From a bacterium 0.1xD8-71 (GTDB lineage Bacteria > Bacillota > Clostridia > Lachnospirales > Lachnospiraceae), in assembly GCA_003612405.1 (NCBI GenBank), contig RAYR01000012.1, positions 1 to 64,000 of the forward strand: DNA of 64,000 nt. Direction: 5' to 3'. Position numbers and translations under genes: made by a program. The notes beneath the pieces are model-generated. The model did no database searches. It was given only the letters and a program-made list of their open reading frames with translations, and was not told the DNA's origin. Each line of letters opens with the position of its first letter. Position 1 is the stretch's first letter. Positions 34,266 to 43,124 of this stretch are shown one piece after another.

Positions 34266-35462
34266 ATGAACATATTAGTCATCAACTGTGGCAGCTCCTC
34301 TTTAAAGTTCCAGCTTATCGATGCACAGACAGAACAGCTGATTGCCAAAGGTCTCTGTGAACGCATCGGGATCGAGGGCAGCCAGCTTGTCTATCAGCCC
34401 GCCGGCGGAGCGAAAGAGGAGACCGTAACCCCCATGCCTGACCATACCAAGGCGATTGAACTGGTTCTGGGAGCGCTTACCAACGAAAAGACCGGTGTGG
34501 TGAAGTCCTTGCAGGAGATTGGCGCGGTGGGCCATCGTATCGTGCATGGCGGAGAGAAATTTGCGGCATCGACAGTGATTACAGATGAGGTGCTTGCGGC
34601 AATCGAAGCCTGCAATGATCTGGCACCTTTACATAATCCGGCCAATCTGATCGGTATTGCCGCCTGTCAGAAACTGATGCCGCAAACGCCTATGGTGGGT
34701 GTGTTTGATACTGCCTTTCATCAGACCATGCCAAAGGAAGCATATCTGTATGGGCTTCCCTATGAATATTATGAGAAGTACCAGGTGAGAAGATATGGGT
34801 TCCATGGCACCAGCCATTCCTATGTGTCCAAACGGGCGGCGGAACTTCTGGGCAGAAAGTATGAAGATATGAAAATTATCGTCTGTCATCTGGGTAACGG
34901 TGCCAGTATCTCGGCGGTAGAAAACGGTAAATGTGTAGATACATCCATGGGTCTGACACCTTTGGAAGGATTGATTATGGGAACCCGCAGCGGGGATATT
35001 GATCCTGCCATCATAGAATACATTGCTCATAAAGAAAATAAAAACATTGATGAGGTGATGACGGTACTCAACAAGAAATCCGGCGTGCTGGGTCTGTCCG
35101 ATAATCTTTCCTCGGATTTCAGGGATCTGGAAAAGGCTTATATTGCCGGAGAGGACAGAGGACTTCGCACCATCAGAACCTTTGCCTACCGTGTGGCCAA
35201 GTATATTGGTGCCTATACGGCTGTCATGAACGGAGTGGATGCTATCTGCTTTACGGCCGGTGTGGGAGAGAACAGTCCTCTGGTCAGAAACCTTGCCTGT
35301 GAGCGTCTGGGGTATCTTGGTATTGCCCTGGATAAGGAGAAGAATGATAAGCGCGGGGAGGAACTGGAGGTCAGTACACCGGATTCCAAAGTGAAGGTGA
35401 TGGTGATTCCTACCAATGAAGAACTGGCGATTGCGCGGGAGACATTTGCACTGGTAAAATAG
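34266..35462 (+). CDS. ackA: Acetate kinase
   Basis: A 398-residue kinase making ATP and acetate from acetyl-phosphate. Visible motifs are NCGSSSLKFQL, GHRIVHGGEKF, VFDTAFHQTMP, RYGFHGTSHSYV and HLGNGASISA. The length is normal. A GAAAGAAGG site precedes the start. It is downstream of pta and separated from it by the palindromic element. Confidence 0.97.
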   Translation: MNILVINCGSSSLKFQLIDAQTEQLIAKGLCERIGIEGSQLVYQPAGGAKEETVTPMPDHTKAIELVLGALTNEKTGVVKSLQEIGAVGHRIVHGGEKFAASTVITDEVLAAIEACNDLAPLHNPANLIGIAACQKLMPQTPMVGVFDTAFHQTMPKEAYLYGLPYEYYEKYQVRRYGFHGTSHSYVSKRAAELLGRKYEDMKIIVCHLGNGASISAVENGKCVDTSMGLTPLEGLIMGTRSGDIDPAIIEYIAHKENKNIDEVMTVLNKKSGVLGLSDNLSSDFRDLEKAYIAGEDRGLRTIRTFAYRVAKYIGAYTAVMNGVDAICFTAGVGENSPLVRNLACERLGYLGIALDKEKNDKRGEELEVSTPDSKVKVMVIPTNEELAIARETFALVK

Positions 35463-35479
35463 TGTGGGAGGAAAGATGA

Positions 35480-36343
35480 ATGAGTATCTATAGATCACAG
35501 TTGAGTAAATCTCTGGTTATCAATCTGTATAATGCACAAATTGCAAAATTGGATATTCCTTATAAAGATATTTTTGTGGAGACCAGTTTTGGACGGACCC
35601 ATGTGGTAGAGATTGGTAATCTGGAAGGAAAACCGCTTCTGATATTCCATGGCGGCAACAGCACCACCGCCTATAATCTGCTGGCGTGCAGGTTCCTGCT
35701 TGAGCAGTTCCATATCTATGCAGTGGATATCATCGGACATCCGGGAAAGAGCGCGGAGAATACCCTGATGCCATTTGGTTATCATTACGGAAGATGGGCA
35801 GGAGAAGTAATCTCGGCTCTGGGGTATGAGAAGATCTGCTGTCTGGGTGGTTCTTTTGGCGGCGGCGTACTGACTAAGCTGATGTGTATCGCACCTTCCA
35901 AGGTGGAGCGGGCGGTTCTTCTGGTGCCGGCCGGTATTGACAATGCGTTTCCCACAGACACGGCCAGAATGATGGTGCCTCTGACCAAATACTATCTGAC
36001 CAAGGATGAAAAATATGTGAAAGAAACAGCAATGTATATGGCCTTGTCTGAAAAATTTCTTTCAAAAGATCTGATGGCTGTGATTAAAAATACATTGGAT
36101 CATGTAAAGATTCATCCCATTATGCCTTCTAATGTGGAGCCGGAGCGCCTGCATAAATGCAAAGCGCCCACCCTCGTGATGGCATCGGAGTATGACTGTC
36201 TCTTCCCGGCAAGGAAGGTATTGCCCAAGGCTAAAAAAGTACTCCCGAACTGTAAAATACATATGTTAAAGGGAAGGGGACATATCCATCTTCTTCATAA
36301 GAAGGAAAAACAGATCATTATGGATTTCCTGATGGAGGAATAG
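35480..36343 (+). CDS. Alpha/beta-fold hydrolase
   Basis: A 287-residue hydrolase starting 17 bases after ackA. The oxyanion HGG (LLIFHGGNSTT) and nucleophile elbow LGGSFGGG (Ser about 118) are visible. An acidic residue in ASEYDCLF and the late His in GRGHIHLLH complete the triad. The substrate is unknown; the family includes esterases and acyl-transfer enzymes. Close spacing to ackA suggests cotranscription. A strong terminator follows. Confidence 0.85.
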   Translation: MSIYRSQLSKSLVINLYNAQIAKLDIPYKDIFVETSFGRTHVVEIGNLEGKPLLIFHGGNSTTAYNLLACRFLLEQFHIYAVDIIGHPGKSAENTLMPFGYHYGRWAGEVISALGYEKICCLGGSFGGGVLTKLMCIAPSKVERAVLLVPAGIDNAFPTDTARMMVPLTKYYLTKDEKYVKETAMYMALSEKFLSKDLMAVIKNTLDHVKIHPIMPSNVEPERLHKCKAPTLVMASEYDCLFPARKVLPKAKKVLPNCKIHMLKGRGHIHLLHKKEKQIIMDFLMEE

Positions 36344-36355
36344 AGAGAAACCACG

Positions 36356-36390
36356 ACAGCCGCCGACATGCAATCGGCGGCTGTATTCTG
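36356..36390 (+). terminator. Rho-independent terminator of the ackA transcript
   Basis: ACAGCCGCCGA (36356-36366) pairs perfectly with TCGGCGGCTGT (36374-36384), loop CATGCAA, followed by a T-rich tail. Confidence 0.8.
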
Positions 36391-36584
36391 TTAAATATAA
36401 GGATGTCTCGCAAAGCCTGGCATCCGGTGTTTGGGGAACCATATCTGCATGTTACCCGCGCATATTTACTTCTTACCCCATTTCCTATTGTAAACAAATC
36501 TTATGCACGCTACCATGTGCCTATATGAAAAAGCCAAGACCCTGTATATCTGGGACATAGGCTTATTATACGAGGAGGCGGCAT

Positions 36585-37553
36585 ATGGAAACGGCAGTCA
36601 GAGTGGAGCATCTTGTCAAACATTTCAACCATATTAAAGCGGTGGATGATATCAGTTTCCGCATCGAAAAAGGGGAGCTTTTCGGATTCCTGGGAGTCAA
36701 TGGAGCGGGGAAGTCCACTACTATTAACATACTGTGTACATTGTTTCCACAGACGGCAGGGACAGTAGAAATCTGCGGATGCCGTCTGGGGAAGGAGAAT
36801 GAGGAAATCCGCAGGAAAATCGGTATGGTCAGACAGAATAACTGTCTGGACGACGATCTGAGTGTGAAAGAAAATCTGCTGGTCAGGGGCAGTCTGTATG
36901 AGCGGGACAGGATAAAACTGCATAAGAAGCTTGCAGATGTCTGCGAAATGATGGGATTGCAGGATGTCTATGGCAGGCGGTACGCCAGATTATCCGGAGG
37001 ACAGAAGAGACGATGTGAGATTGCAGGGGCTCTCTTGCATGTGCCGGAGATTCTGTTTCTGGATGAACCCACCACGGGTCTGGATCCTGCCACACGCAAG
37101 GATGTGTGGGAAAGTGTGGAGAAACTGAGACAGGAACTGAAAATGACAGTATTTTTGACTACCCACTATATGGAAGAGGCCGCCAGGGCATCTACTGTTG
37201 TTATATTAGACGGCGGTCACATCAAGGAACAGGGGACACCTTTTTATCTGAAAGAACTTTATGCAAAGGATAAGCTTAAGCTGATTCCGGCGGCAGGAAG
37301 GGAAGCGGATTTGTGGGAAGTGCTCAGGAAAGAGAACCTGTCCTGTCAAAAGAAGGAGGAATACATTGTGCTTACACTCACAAACAGTATGCAGGCTGTG
37401 CCTTTGCTGGAGAGATATGGGACTTTGCTGGCAGGATTTGAGATGGTGCAGGGGACTATGGATGATGTGTTCTTGCAGATGACAGGCAGGAAACCGGAGG
37501 AAGGATTTTGCGGGAGGGGAGAAGACTATGGCAACGATGGGAATACTGATTAA
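36585..37553 (+). CDS. ABC-2-type exporter ATP-binding protein
   Basis: A 322-residue ATPase. Walker A GVNGAGKSTTI, signature LSGGQKRRCE, and Walker B ILFLDEPTTGLDP are visible, with the DrrA-like C-terminal extension from about residue 225. It powers export with the permease encoded next, whose start overlaps its end. A GAGGAGGCGG site precedes the ATG, and a hairpin with AAGCC/GGCTT arms lies in the leader. Such pairs often confer resistance to peptides or drugs; the substrate is unknown. Confidence 0.9.
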   Translation: METAVRVEHLVKHFNHIKAVDDISFRIEKGELFGFLGVNGAGKSTTINILCTLFPQTAGTVEICGCRLGKENEEIRRKIGMVRQNNCLDDDLSVKENLLVRGSLYERDRIKLHKKLADVCEMMGLQDVYGRRYARLSGGQKRRCEIAGALLHVPEILFLDEPTTGLDPATRKDVWESVEKLRQELKMTVFLTTHYMEEAARASTVVILDGGHIKEQGTPFYLKELYAKDKLKLIPAAGREADLWEVLRKENLSCQKKEEYIVLTLTNSMQAVPLLERYGTLLAGFEMVQGTMDDVFLQMTGRKPEEGFCGRGEDYGNDGNTD

Positions 37554-38436
37554 AAGAAATATAAAGATTTTTATGCGGGATAAGGCGGCAGTGTTTTTTT
37601 CAGTGTTATCCATGCTGATTACACTTTTATTGATGGTATTATTTCTTGGCCGAATGAACAGTGATACGATTGTGAACCTGCTATTAGAATATGGCGGGGA
37701 GAGGAACAGTGTCACAGACCGGGTCAATGCAGACCATCTTGTTCAGGTGTGGACATTGGCCGGTATTTTGTTAGTCAACTGTGTGACCGTGCCCATGTCC
37801 GTGATGGGGAATCTGATTCAGGATGAGGAGACGGGCCGGCTGGCATCCTTTTATGTGGCGCCGGTGAGCAGAGTAAAGGTTACTCTGGGATATATTTTCA
37901 GTTCCTGGTTTATAGGGGCTGGCATGAGTCTGTTTACATTGTTACTCGGGAATGTGCTGTTTATGCTGGATAGTGCTGGCCTGACAGGTCGGACATGTGT
38001 GATGCTTGCAGTTATGATTTTGGTGAATAGTTTTCTCTATGCATCACTGGCTTACCTGCTTTCCCTTTTTGTGCACAGTCAGAGCGCCTGGAGCGCCATG
38101 CTTTCGGTGATTGGAACGCTGGTGGGGTTTCTGGGAGCGCTTTATCTGCCCATGGAAATGCTGCCGGAAAAGGTGGGAATGGTGCTCAAGGCACTTCCGG
38201 TACTGCATGGGGCGTCCATGATGCGCAGGGTAGGTGTGCAGGAGGCGCTTGCAGATACATTTGCGGGGGTTCCGGCAGAACTGACAGAAGGATACAGCAG
38301 GGGCATGGGAATTACTGTTTCCGTGAATGGAAAGATACTTTCTGTTTCCATACAGGTGATTTTTGTGATATTTTTAAGTATAGTGATTACGATAGCCGCT
38401 TCCCTGATCAGTAAAAAGCGTTCCTCTGGGAAATGA
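37528..38436 (+). CDS. ABC-2-type permease
   Basis: A 302-residue permease with about six transmembrane segments and the ABC-2 arrangement (a first TM near residue 20, a large loop, then five TMs from about 85 on). Its start lies inside the ATPase gene in another frame, a coupling typical of such exporters. It forms the membrane pore of the export pair. A LytTR gene follows 81 bases on, possibly its regulator. Confidence 0.88.
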   Translation: MATMGILIKRNIKIFMRDKAAVFFSVLSMLITLLLMVLFLGRMNSDTIVNLLLEYGGERNSVTDRVNADHLVQVWTLAGILLVNCVTVPMSVMGNLIQDEETGRLASFYVAPVSRVKVTLGYIFSSWFIGAGMSLFTLLLGNVLFMLDSAGLTGRTCVMLAVMILVNSFLYASLAYLLSLFVHSQSAWSAMLSVIGTLVGFLGALYLPMEMLPEKVGMVLKALPVLHGASMMRRVGVQEALADTFAGVPAELTEGYSRGMGITVSVNGKILSVSIQVIFVIFLSIVITIAASLISKKRSSGK

Positions 38437-38517
38437 AAGGTTGACTGAATAAGTCAAATAATACGAACTTTCGGGGAAAGCGGACAGACAGGATGTTTGA
38501 CGGAATGGAAGGAAATT

Positions 38518-38955
38518 ATGAAGATATCAATACAGGACATTGCGCCCGGAGAAGAGGAAGAAATCATTATAAAGTGCAGGGATTTGGATGAGGCGCTTCT
38601 TAAGGTGATTCATGAACTAAAGACAAGGCGTGGGAAATTCACAGTCACGGATAATGATAAGATCCGGCAGATTGATGCAGGAGATATCTATTATTTTGAG
38701 GCTGTGGACAATAAAGTATTCCTTTATCTGGAGCGGGATGTATTCGAGGTCAGATATAAGCTCTACGAGATTGAGGCAGAGTATGAGAATACGGATTTCT
38801 TCCGGGCATCCAAGTCTGTGATCATCAATCTGGCCAAAGTCAGGCAGTTCGCCCCGGACTTTGGCGGCCGGTTTGAGGCGCAGATGATGAACGGGGAGAA
38901 ACTGATGATTTCCAGACAGTATGTGCCGGGACTCAAAAAAAGACTTGGTATATGA
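38518..38955 (+). CDS. LytTR DNA-binding regulator
   Basis: A 145-residue protein consisting mainly of a LytTR domain (about residues 45-145) with the motif DIYYFEAVDNKVFLYL and the FFRASKSVIINLAKV recognition stretch. It lacks a receiver domain. ATG 38518 follows GGAAGGAAATT. It is followed by a DUF3021 membrane protein, a known stable pairing in Firmicutes, in which the membrane protein probably controls the LytTR partner. They may regulate the upstream ABC exporter. Confidence 0.88.
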   Translation: MKISIQDIAPGEEEEIIIKCRDLDEALLKVIHELKTRRGKFTVTDNDKIRQIDAGDIYYFEAVDNKVFLYLERDVFEVRYKLYEIEAEYENTDFFRASKSVIINLAKVRQFAPDFGGRFEAQMMNGEKLMISRQYVPGLKKRLGI

Positions 38956-39039
38956 TAGGCAAAGAGTAAGAGACGGAAATTCAGATAGGTGAAAAGATAG
39001 AAGATATGCGCCAAAAACGGCGCGGGAAAGAGGTTCGTA

Positions 39040-39498
39040 ATGACACAAAACCTGCAAAAAAAAATCAGGGGATTTATTCTGACATATTGCATGACAACCA
39101 CAGCCACTCTCTTTGTGTGTGCGGTATATATCAATATCTTCTGGCGTGGTGTACTGTTGAATCCTGATATCCTGTGGGAGATCCTGTTGCTCTGTTTTGT
39201 GTGCAGTCTGTGTAATTTCATGCATCCTTTTCGGGAGACTGACCGGAAAAGGATAGTACTTAATATAGTGACGCGCTATCTCTACATTAATCTGGTAGTA
39301 TTGGGCGGCGGACATATCTTTCACTGGCTTGATATTAAAAATGTTCTGATGCTGGCAGTTATGATGTTGGAAATTCTGTTTGTGTTTATTTTGGTATCCG
39401 CTGTGATATGGATCCTGCACAAGAAAGCTTCCGAGAGACTGAATCAAAAGTTGCAGGAGTATCAGCGGACAGGAAGACATGATAACGAAGCTTTATGA
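39040..39498 (+). CDS. DUF3021 membrane protein, partner of the LytTR gene
   Basis: A 152-residue protein with four predicted transmembrane segments (about residues 12-30, 42-60, 75-93 and 100-124) and a charged coiled C-terminus. The layout matches DUF3021. It sits 84 bases after the LytTR gene, behind a GGGAAAGAGG leader. In this pairing it is thought to hold or sense for the LytTR protein. Function is otherwise undefined. Confidence 0.8.
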   Translation: MTQNLQKKIRGFILTYCMTTTATLFVCAVYINIFWRGVLLNPDILWEILLLCFVCSLCNFMHPFRETDRKRIVLNIVTRYLYINLVVLGGGHIFHWLDIKNVLMLAVMMLEILFVFILVSAVIWILHKKASERLNQKLQEYQRTGRHDNEAL

Positions 39499-39527
39499 CG
39501 GGTGCCCCATGCCGGCAAAATTCCCGG

Positions 39528-39556
39528 TTGACAAACCACCACTGCCTATGTATAAT
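39528..39556 (+). promoter_or_regulatory. Perfect sigma-A promoter of yceD-rpmF
   Basis: TTGACA (39528-39533), a 17-base spacer, TATAAT (39551-39556): both boxes match the consensus exactly. It drives yceD and rpmF. Confidence 0.85.
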
Positions 39557-39582
39557 TGTTTGAGTATGGATAGGAGTCTACT

Positions 39583-40107
39583 ATGTTCGTGAACTTAACT
39601 GATGTGTTGACAAACGAAGGCAAGGTACTTCCGATGCAGGTAGAGGCAGGAATCACGCAGATTCCTGTGGGCGGGGAAAGTTACCGGGTGCTTAAGAGTA
39701 CGCCGGTGGATTTTGTGTTTACCAACACTGGAAAGGGCAGAGCGCGGATTGAGGGTGAGGCGGTGTTTACATTTGCATTAAACTGTGACAGATGCCTGCA
39801 ACCCGTGGAGAAGGAGATTGCGCTTACCTTTAACAGGGAAGTTACGGCGCCGGATGTGAGTGCTGACAGGTCTGTGGAAGAAGAACAGGATTTTATGGAC
39901 GGTTATCAGCTGCACGTGGAAGACTTACTAAACAGTGAGATAGTGACAAGCTGGCCTATGAAGATTCTGTGTAAGCCGGATTGTAAGGGGATCTGCCCCA
40001 AATGCGGCAGGGATCTGAATACGGGGATGTGTGAGTGTGATACATTCGTTCCCGATCCCAGGATGGCGGCGATCAAAGATATCTTTGAAGCGGATAAGGA
40101 GGTGTGA
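39583..40107 (+). CDS. yceD: YceD family (DUF177) protein
   Basis: A 174-residue protein with the DUF177 pattern: a central CDRCLQPV metal-like motif (about residue 68) and a C-terminal CPKCGRDLNTGMCECD motif. It is cotranscribed with rpmF, which follows after two bases. This linkage is conserved, and the protein is linked to 23S rRNA or ribosome biogenesis. Its molecular role is not visible in the sequence. Confidence 0.9.
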   Translation: MFVNLTDVLTNEGKVLPMQVEAGITQIPVGGESYRVLKSTPVDFVFTNTGKGRARIEGEAVFTFALNCDRCLQPVEKEIALTFNREVTAPDVSADRSVEEEQDFMDGYQLHVEDLLNSEIVTSWPMKILCKPDCKGICPKCGRDLNTGMCECDTFVPDPRMAAIKDIFEADKEV

Positions 40108-40109
40108 CG

Positions 40110-40289
40110 ATGTCTATTTGTCCTAAGAACAAATCTTCTAAAGGTAGAAGAGATAAGAGAAGAGCAAACTGGAAGATGACTGCTCCTACATTGGTGAAAT
40201 GTAGCAAATGCGGCGCTTTGATGGTGCCCCACAGAGTATGTAAGAAGTGTGGAACATACAACAAAAAAGAAATCATTGCAGTTGATTAA
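40110..40289 (+). CDS. rpmF: 50S ribosomal protein L32
   Basis: A 59-residue protein, MSICPKNKSSKGRRDKRR at the start, with two zinc-finger Cys pairs (CSKCG and CKKCG). ATG 40110 is chosen, with AAGGAGG seven bases before it; the frame could start two codons earlier. It belongs to the large subunit. A strong terminator follows. Confidence 0.95.
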   Translation: MSICPKNKSSKGRRDKRRANWKMTAPTLVKCSKCGALMVPHRVCKKCGTYNKKEIIAVD

Positions 40290-40297
40290 TTGTGATT

Positions 40298-40332
40298 AAA
40301 AAGAGACGGAATGATCAGTTCCGTCTCTTTTA
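40298..40332 (+). terminator. Rho-independent terminator of yceD-rpmF
   Basis: AAGAGACGGAA (40301-40311) pairs with TTCCGTCTCTT (40319-40329), an 11-base stem, then a T-rich tail. Confidence 0.85.
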
Positions 40333-40342
40333 CTATATGAAA

Positions 40343-40475
40343 ATATTTACTTAGGAAGCGAAAAAACATCCCATATCTGGAATGTCTTTCTACCAAAACC
40401 CTATGGTGGACGACATTACAGCCGCCTTACATCCTCATGCACCGTATAAGGGAAATTACTTGGTAAAGTAAATAT
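40343..40475. mobile_element. MITE-like 133-base element with 10-base terminal inverted repeats
   Basis: ATATTTACTT (40343-40352) and AAGTAAATAT (40466-40475) are perfect inverted ends. The interior is clearly richer in G and C than the surrounding AT-rich gap and has no open frame. It shows several small stems, such as TTACTT/AAGTAA near the right end. This is the form of a non-autonomous miniature element or a structured RNA cassette. No target-site duplication is clear. The call rests on form only. Confidence 0.4.
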
Positions 40476-40872
40476 AATATACCATAAATAATGTTGTCAA
40501 GTATGCTATATATTATTCATCCAATAGTAGTTTTGTGTCGTGGTGTGTTGAAAAATCGAAAAAACGTCCGCCACATAAATTGGTTTGTAGTAATTTAATA
40601 TTTTGAATACTGGTTCTGTCATGTTTTTCTATGTTTCTGTAAAACGTGTTAGATATAAAATTAATTAATTGTATGAGCGCGTGATTTCAGATTCATCTAT
40701 AAAAGCTGTTAAGAATGTTTTCTCTGTGTTCATCTTTGCACTCCGTTTTAAAAATATTTTTTCACATTCTACCAATTATTAACAATATAACACAAAAACA
40801 GATATATTACTATTAAAATATTCGTTTCAATAATTTGATTTTCTGACGCTTTTCGAGGTTTCTCGAAGAGCC
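40476..40872. other. AT-rich intergenic stretch without genes
   Basis: Part of the 739-base gap between rpmF and plsX. It is very AT-rich with stops in all frames. CTTTTCGAG and CTCGAAGAG (near 40849-40870) form a 9-base hairpin with one wobble, followed by a T-run. Nothing else is recognised. Its composition differs from flanking genes, so it may be foreign or a bound, curved region. Confidence 0.5.
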
Positions 40873-40901
40873 TTGATTTTTATGTGCATATTTAGTATAT
40901 T
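40873..40901 (+). promoter_or_regulatory. Promoter of plsX-acpP
   Basis: -35 TTGATT (40873-40878), a 17-base spacer, -10 TATATT (40896-40901), at the end of an AT-rich upstream region that could act as an UP element. Confidence 0.6.
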
Positions 40902-40956
40902 AATATAGATATCCTTAGTGAATAAATCATACTACAGGAAATTACATAATTATATC

Positions 40957-41002
40957 CGAGGATGCGAAGCAGTCCTCGAAAAGTTAATTTGCGAAGCAAA
41001 TT
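40957..41002 (+). other. Two GCGAAGC mini-hairpins in the plsX leader
   Basis: CGAGGA (40957-40962) and TCCTCG (40973-40978) enclose TGCGAAGCAG, giving a nine-pair stem with one bulged G and a GAA loop. A second hairpin has AATTTGC (40986-40992), loop GAA, and GCAAATT (40996-41002). GCGAAGC is known as an unusually stable mini-hairpin in DNA. They precede the plsX start by 27-72 bases and may affect mRNA stability or translation. Confidence 0.7.
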
Positions 41003-41028
41003 TACTTTATGGAAACGGAAGGAAACAT

Positions 41029-42060
41029 ATGAGTGAATGGGTGAAAGTGGCAGTGGATGCCATGGGCGGTGACAATGCGCCGGCAGAGACAGTAAAGGGT
41101 GCCGTGGAAGCGGTCAACGAGAGCAGCAAGGTCAAGGTGTATCTGGTAGGTCTTAAGGATGTGCTGGAGAAAGAACTGGCAGGATATACATATCCCGCAG
41201 AACAGATTGAAGTGGTACATGCGTCTGAAATCATAGAGACGGCTGAACCGCCGGTGATGGCAATCCGTAAGAAGAAGGATTCATCTTTGGTAAAGGCGCT
41301 TAATCTGGTCAAGGACGGGACCTGTGATGCCTATGTATCTGCGGGAAGTACAGGGGCGACCCTGGTGGGCGGACAGGTTATTGTAGGACGTATCAAGGGC
41401 GTGGAGAGACCGCCGCTTGCACCGCTGATTCCTACGGCAACAGGCTGTTCTTTACTGATTGACTGCGGAGCCAATGTGGATGCAAGAGCTTCTCATCTGG
41501 TGCAGTTTGCCAAGATGGGCTCTGTTTATATGGAATATGTGATGGGCGTTAAAAACCCGAAAGTCGGCATTGTGAATATTGGTGCCGAGGAGGAGAAGGG
41601 CAATGCCCTTGTGAAAGAGACCTTCCCGTTGTTAAAGAACTGTCCAGATATTAATTTTATTGGCAGTGTGGAGGCAAGGGATATTCCGGCAGGAGCGGCG
41701 GATGTGGTAGTCTGTGAAGCTTTTGTAGGCAATGTGATCTTAAAGACTTACGAGGGTGTGGGGCTGACTCTGATTCAGAAAGTGAAGGAGGGAATGATGA
41801 CGTCCCTGCGGAGCAAAATCGGAGCGCTGCTCGTCAAACCTGCACTTAAGACGACATTGAAGGCTTTTGACCTGGAGCAGTATGGCGGAGCGCCTATGTT
41901 GGGGTTAAAAGGGCTGGTAGTAAAAACCCATGGAAGTTCCAAGGCCAATGAAATCAAAAATTCGATTTTACAGTGTATTACCTTTACAGAACAGAAGATC
42001 AGCGATAAAATCCGGGAGAAAATTGCAACCGAAGAGGTTGTGACAGAACCGAAGAATTAG
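41029..42060 (+). CDS. plsX: Phosphate acyltransferase PlsX
   Basis: A 343-residue enzyme making acyl-phosphate from acyl-ACP. The start is ATG 41029 (MSEWVKVAVDAMGGDNAPAE), with GGAAGGAAAC before it; an upstream extension of 37 codons contains hairpin sequence and is rejected. The family motifs AVDAMGGDNAP and SAGSTGATLVGG are visible. It is followed by acpP, whose product is its substrate carrier. Confidence 0.95.
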   Translation: MSEWVKVAVDAMGGDNAPAETVKGAVEAVNESSKVKVYLVGLKDVLEKELAGYTYPAEQIEVVHASEIIETAEPPVMAIRKKKDSSLVKALNLVKDGTCDAYVSAGSTGATLVGGQVIVGRIKGVERPPLAPLIPTATGCSLLIDCGANVDARASHLVQFAKMGSVYMEYVMGVKNPKVGIVNIGAEEEKGNALVKETFPLLKNCPDINFIGSVEARDIPAGAADVVVCEAFVGNVILKTYEGVGLTLIQKVKEGMMTSLRSKIGALLVKPALKTTLKAFDLEQYGGAPMLGLKGLVVKTHGSSKANEIKNSILQCITFTEQKISDKIREKIATEEVVTEPKN

Positions 42061-42093
42061 ACGATAGAGAAAAGCGAAAGGTTGGCTATAGCT

Positions 42094-42324
42094 ATGGAAT
42101 TAGAGAAATTACAGGAAGTGATAGCAAATGTCCTGAGCGTTGATCCCAATGAGATAACGCTTGAGACTACCTTTTTGGAGGATCTTGGCGCTGATTCCCT
42201 GGACGTTTATCAGATTATCATGGGAATCGAGGAGGTTTTTCATATTGAGATACCTGCCGAGAAAGTGGAACGTATCACCACCGTTGGAGAGGCGGTTGAA
42301 CTGATCAAGAACAGTAGGGAGTAA
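42094..42324 (+). CDS. acpP: Acyl carrier protein
   Basis: A 76-residue carrier with the phosphopantetheine Ser in LGADSLDVYQ (Ser about 37). It carries fatty-acyl chains in the cytoplasm. ATG 42094 is used; TTG 42082 four codons upstream is too close to the AAAGG site. It lies 33 bases after plsX, and a terminator-like hairpin follows. Confidence 0.93.
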   Translation: MELEKLQEVIANVLSVDPNEITLETTFLEDLGADSLDVYQIIMGIEEVFHIEIPAEKVERITTVGEAVELIKNSRE

Positions 42325-42331
42325 ACGAAAG

Positions 42332-42356
42332 CCCTTTCTGAAAAGAAGGGGTTTTT
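42332..42356 (+). terminator. Terminator between acpP and rnc
   Basis: CCCTTTCT (42332-42339), loop GAAA, AGAAGGGG (42344-42351), then five T. rnc starts 16 bases beyond, so it may attenuate rather than fully stop transcription. Confidence 0.7.
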
Positions 42357-42372
42357 CCATGCGGAGGATTGT

Positions 42373-43074
42373 ATGTTAGAAGAGCGGCTTACAGAACTTG
42401 AGGAAAAAATACAGTATCGGTTTCATAACAGGCGGCTCTTAAGGCAGGCCCTCACCCATAGTTCTTATGCCAACGAACAGCGGATTAACAGGTTCGCTGA
42501 TTACGAGCGGTTGGAATTTCTGGGCGATGCGGTGTTAGAACTGGTGAGCAGTGATTTTTTGTTTCGGGAAGAGAAGGATATGGCGGAAGGGCAGCTGACC
42601 CGTCGGCGTTCGTCTATTGTCTGTGAACCGGCACTTGCCTTTTGCGCCAGGGACATTGCCCTGGAGGAATATATTCTTCTTGGCAAGGGGGAAGAGGCTA
42701 CGGGCGGAAGACGCAGGGATTCAATTGTATCCGATGTGATGGAGGCAGTTATCGGTGCAATATATTTAGACAGCGGCATCGAGGAAGCGTCTGGGTTTAT
42801 TCATCGGTTTATTTTATCTGATCTGGAACACAAGCAGCTTTTTTATGATGCCAAGACGATTTTACAGGAAATGATACAGCAGGAAGGGAAAGAGACTCTG
42901 CACTATGAACTTCTGAAAGAGGAAGGACCGGAACATGCGAAGACTTTTCTGGTGGAAGTCATGCTGGGTGATCAGAAACTGGGAAGCGGAAGCGGTCATT
43001 CCAAGAAGGCGGCAGAACAGCAGGCGGCTTATCAGGCACTTCTTTACAGGCGGCAGGAAAATCCCGCAAAGTAA
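42373..43074 (+). CDS. rnc: Ribonuclease III
   Basis: A 233-residue dsRNA nuclease. The catalytic signature is YERLEFLGDAVLELV (about residue 45), the second acidic site is SDVMEAVIGAIYLD (about 120), and a dsRNA-binding domain occupies about 158-228. It processes rRNA and structured mRNAs. It forms the conserved rnc-smc-ftsY cluster. Confidence 0.95.
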   Translation: MLEERLTELEEKIQYRFHNRRLLRQALTHSSYANEQRINRFADYERLEFLGDAVLELVSSDFLFREEKDMAEGQLTRRRSSIVCEPALAFCARDIALEEYILLGKGEEATGGRRRDSIVSDVMEAVIGAIYLDSGIEEASGFIHRFILSDLEHKQLFYDAKTILQEMIQQEGKETLHYELLKEEGPEHAKTFLVEVMLGDQKLGSGSGHSKKAAEQQAAYQALLYRRQENPAK

Positions 43075-43124
43075 GATGTGTGCAGACAACAGCGATGAGC
43101 GGTTTATAATATTGTGAGGTACAT

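Noticed and set aside
40918-41028. N-terminal extension of PlsX
   Set aside because: The extra 37 codons cross two hairpins and lack a ribosome site; the family start is MSEWVKVAVDAMGG.
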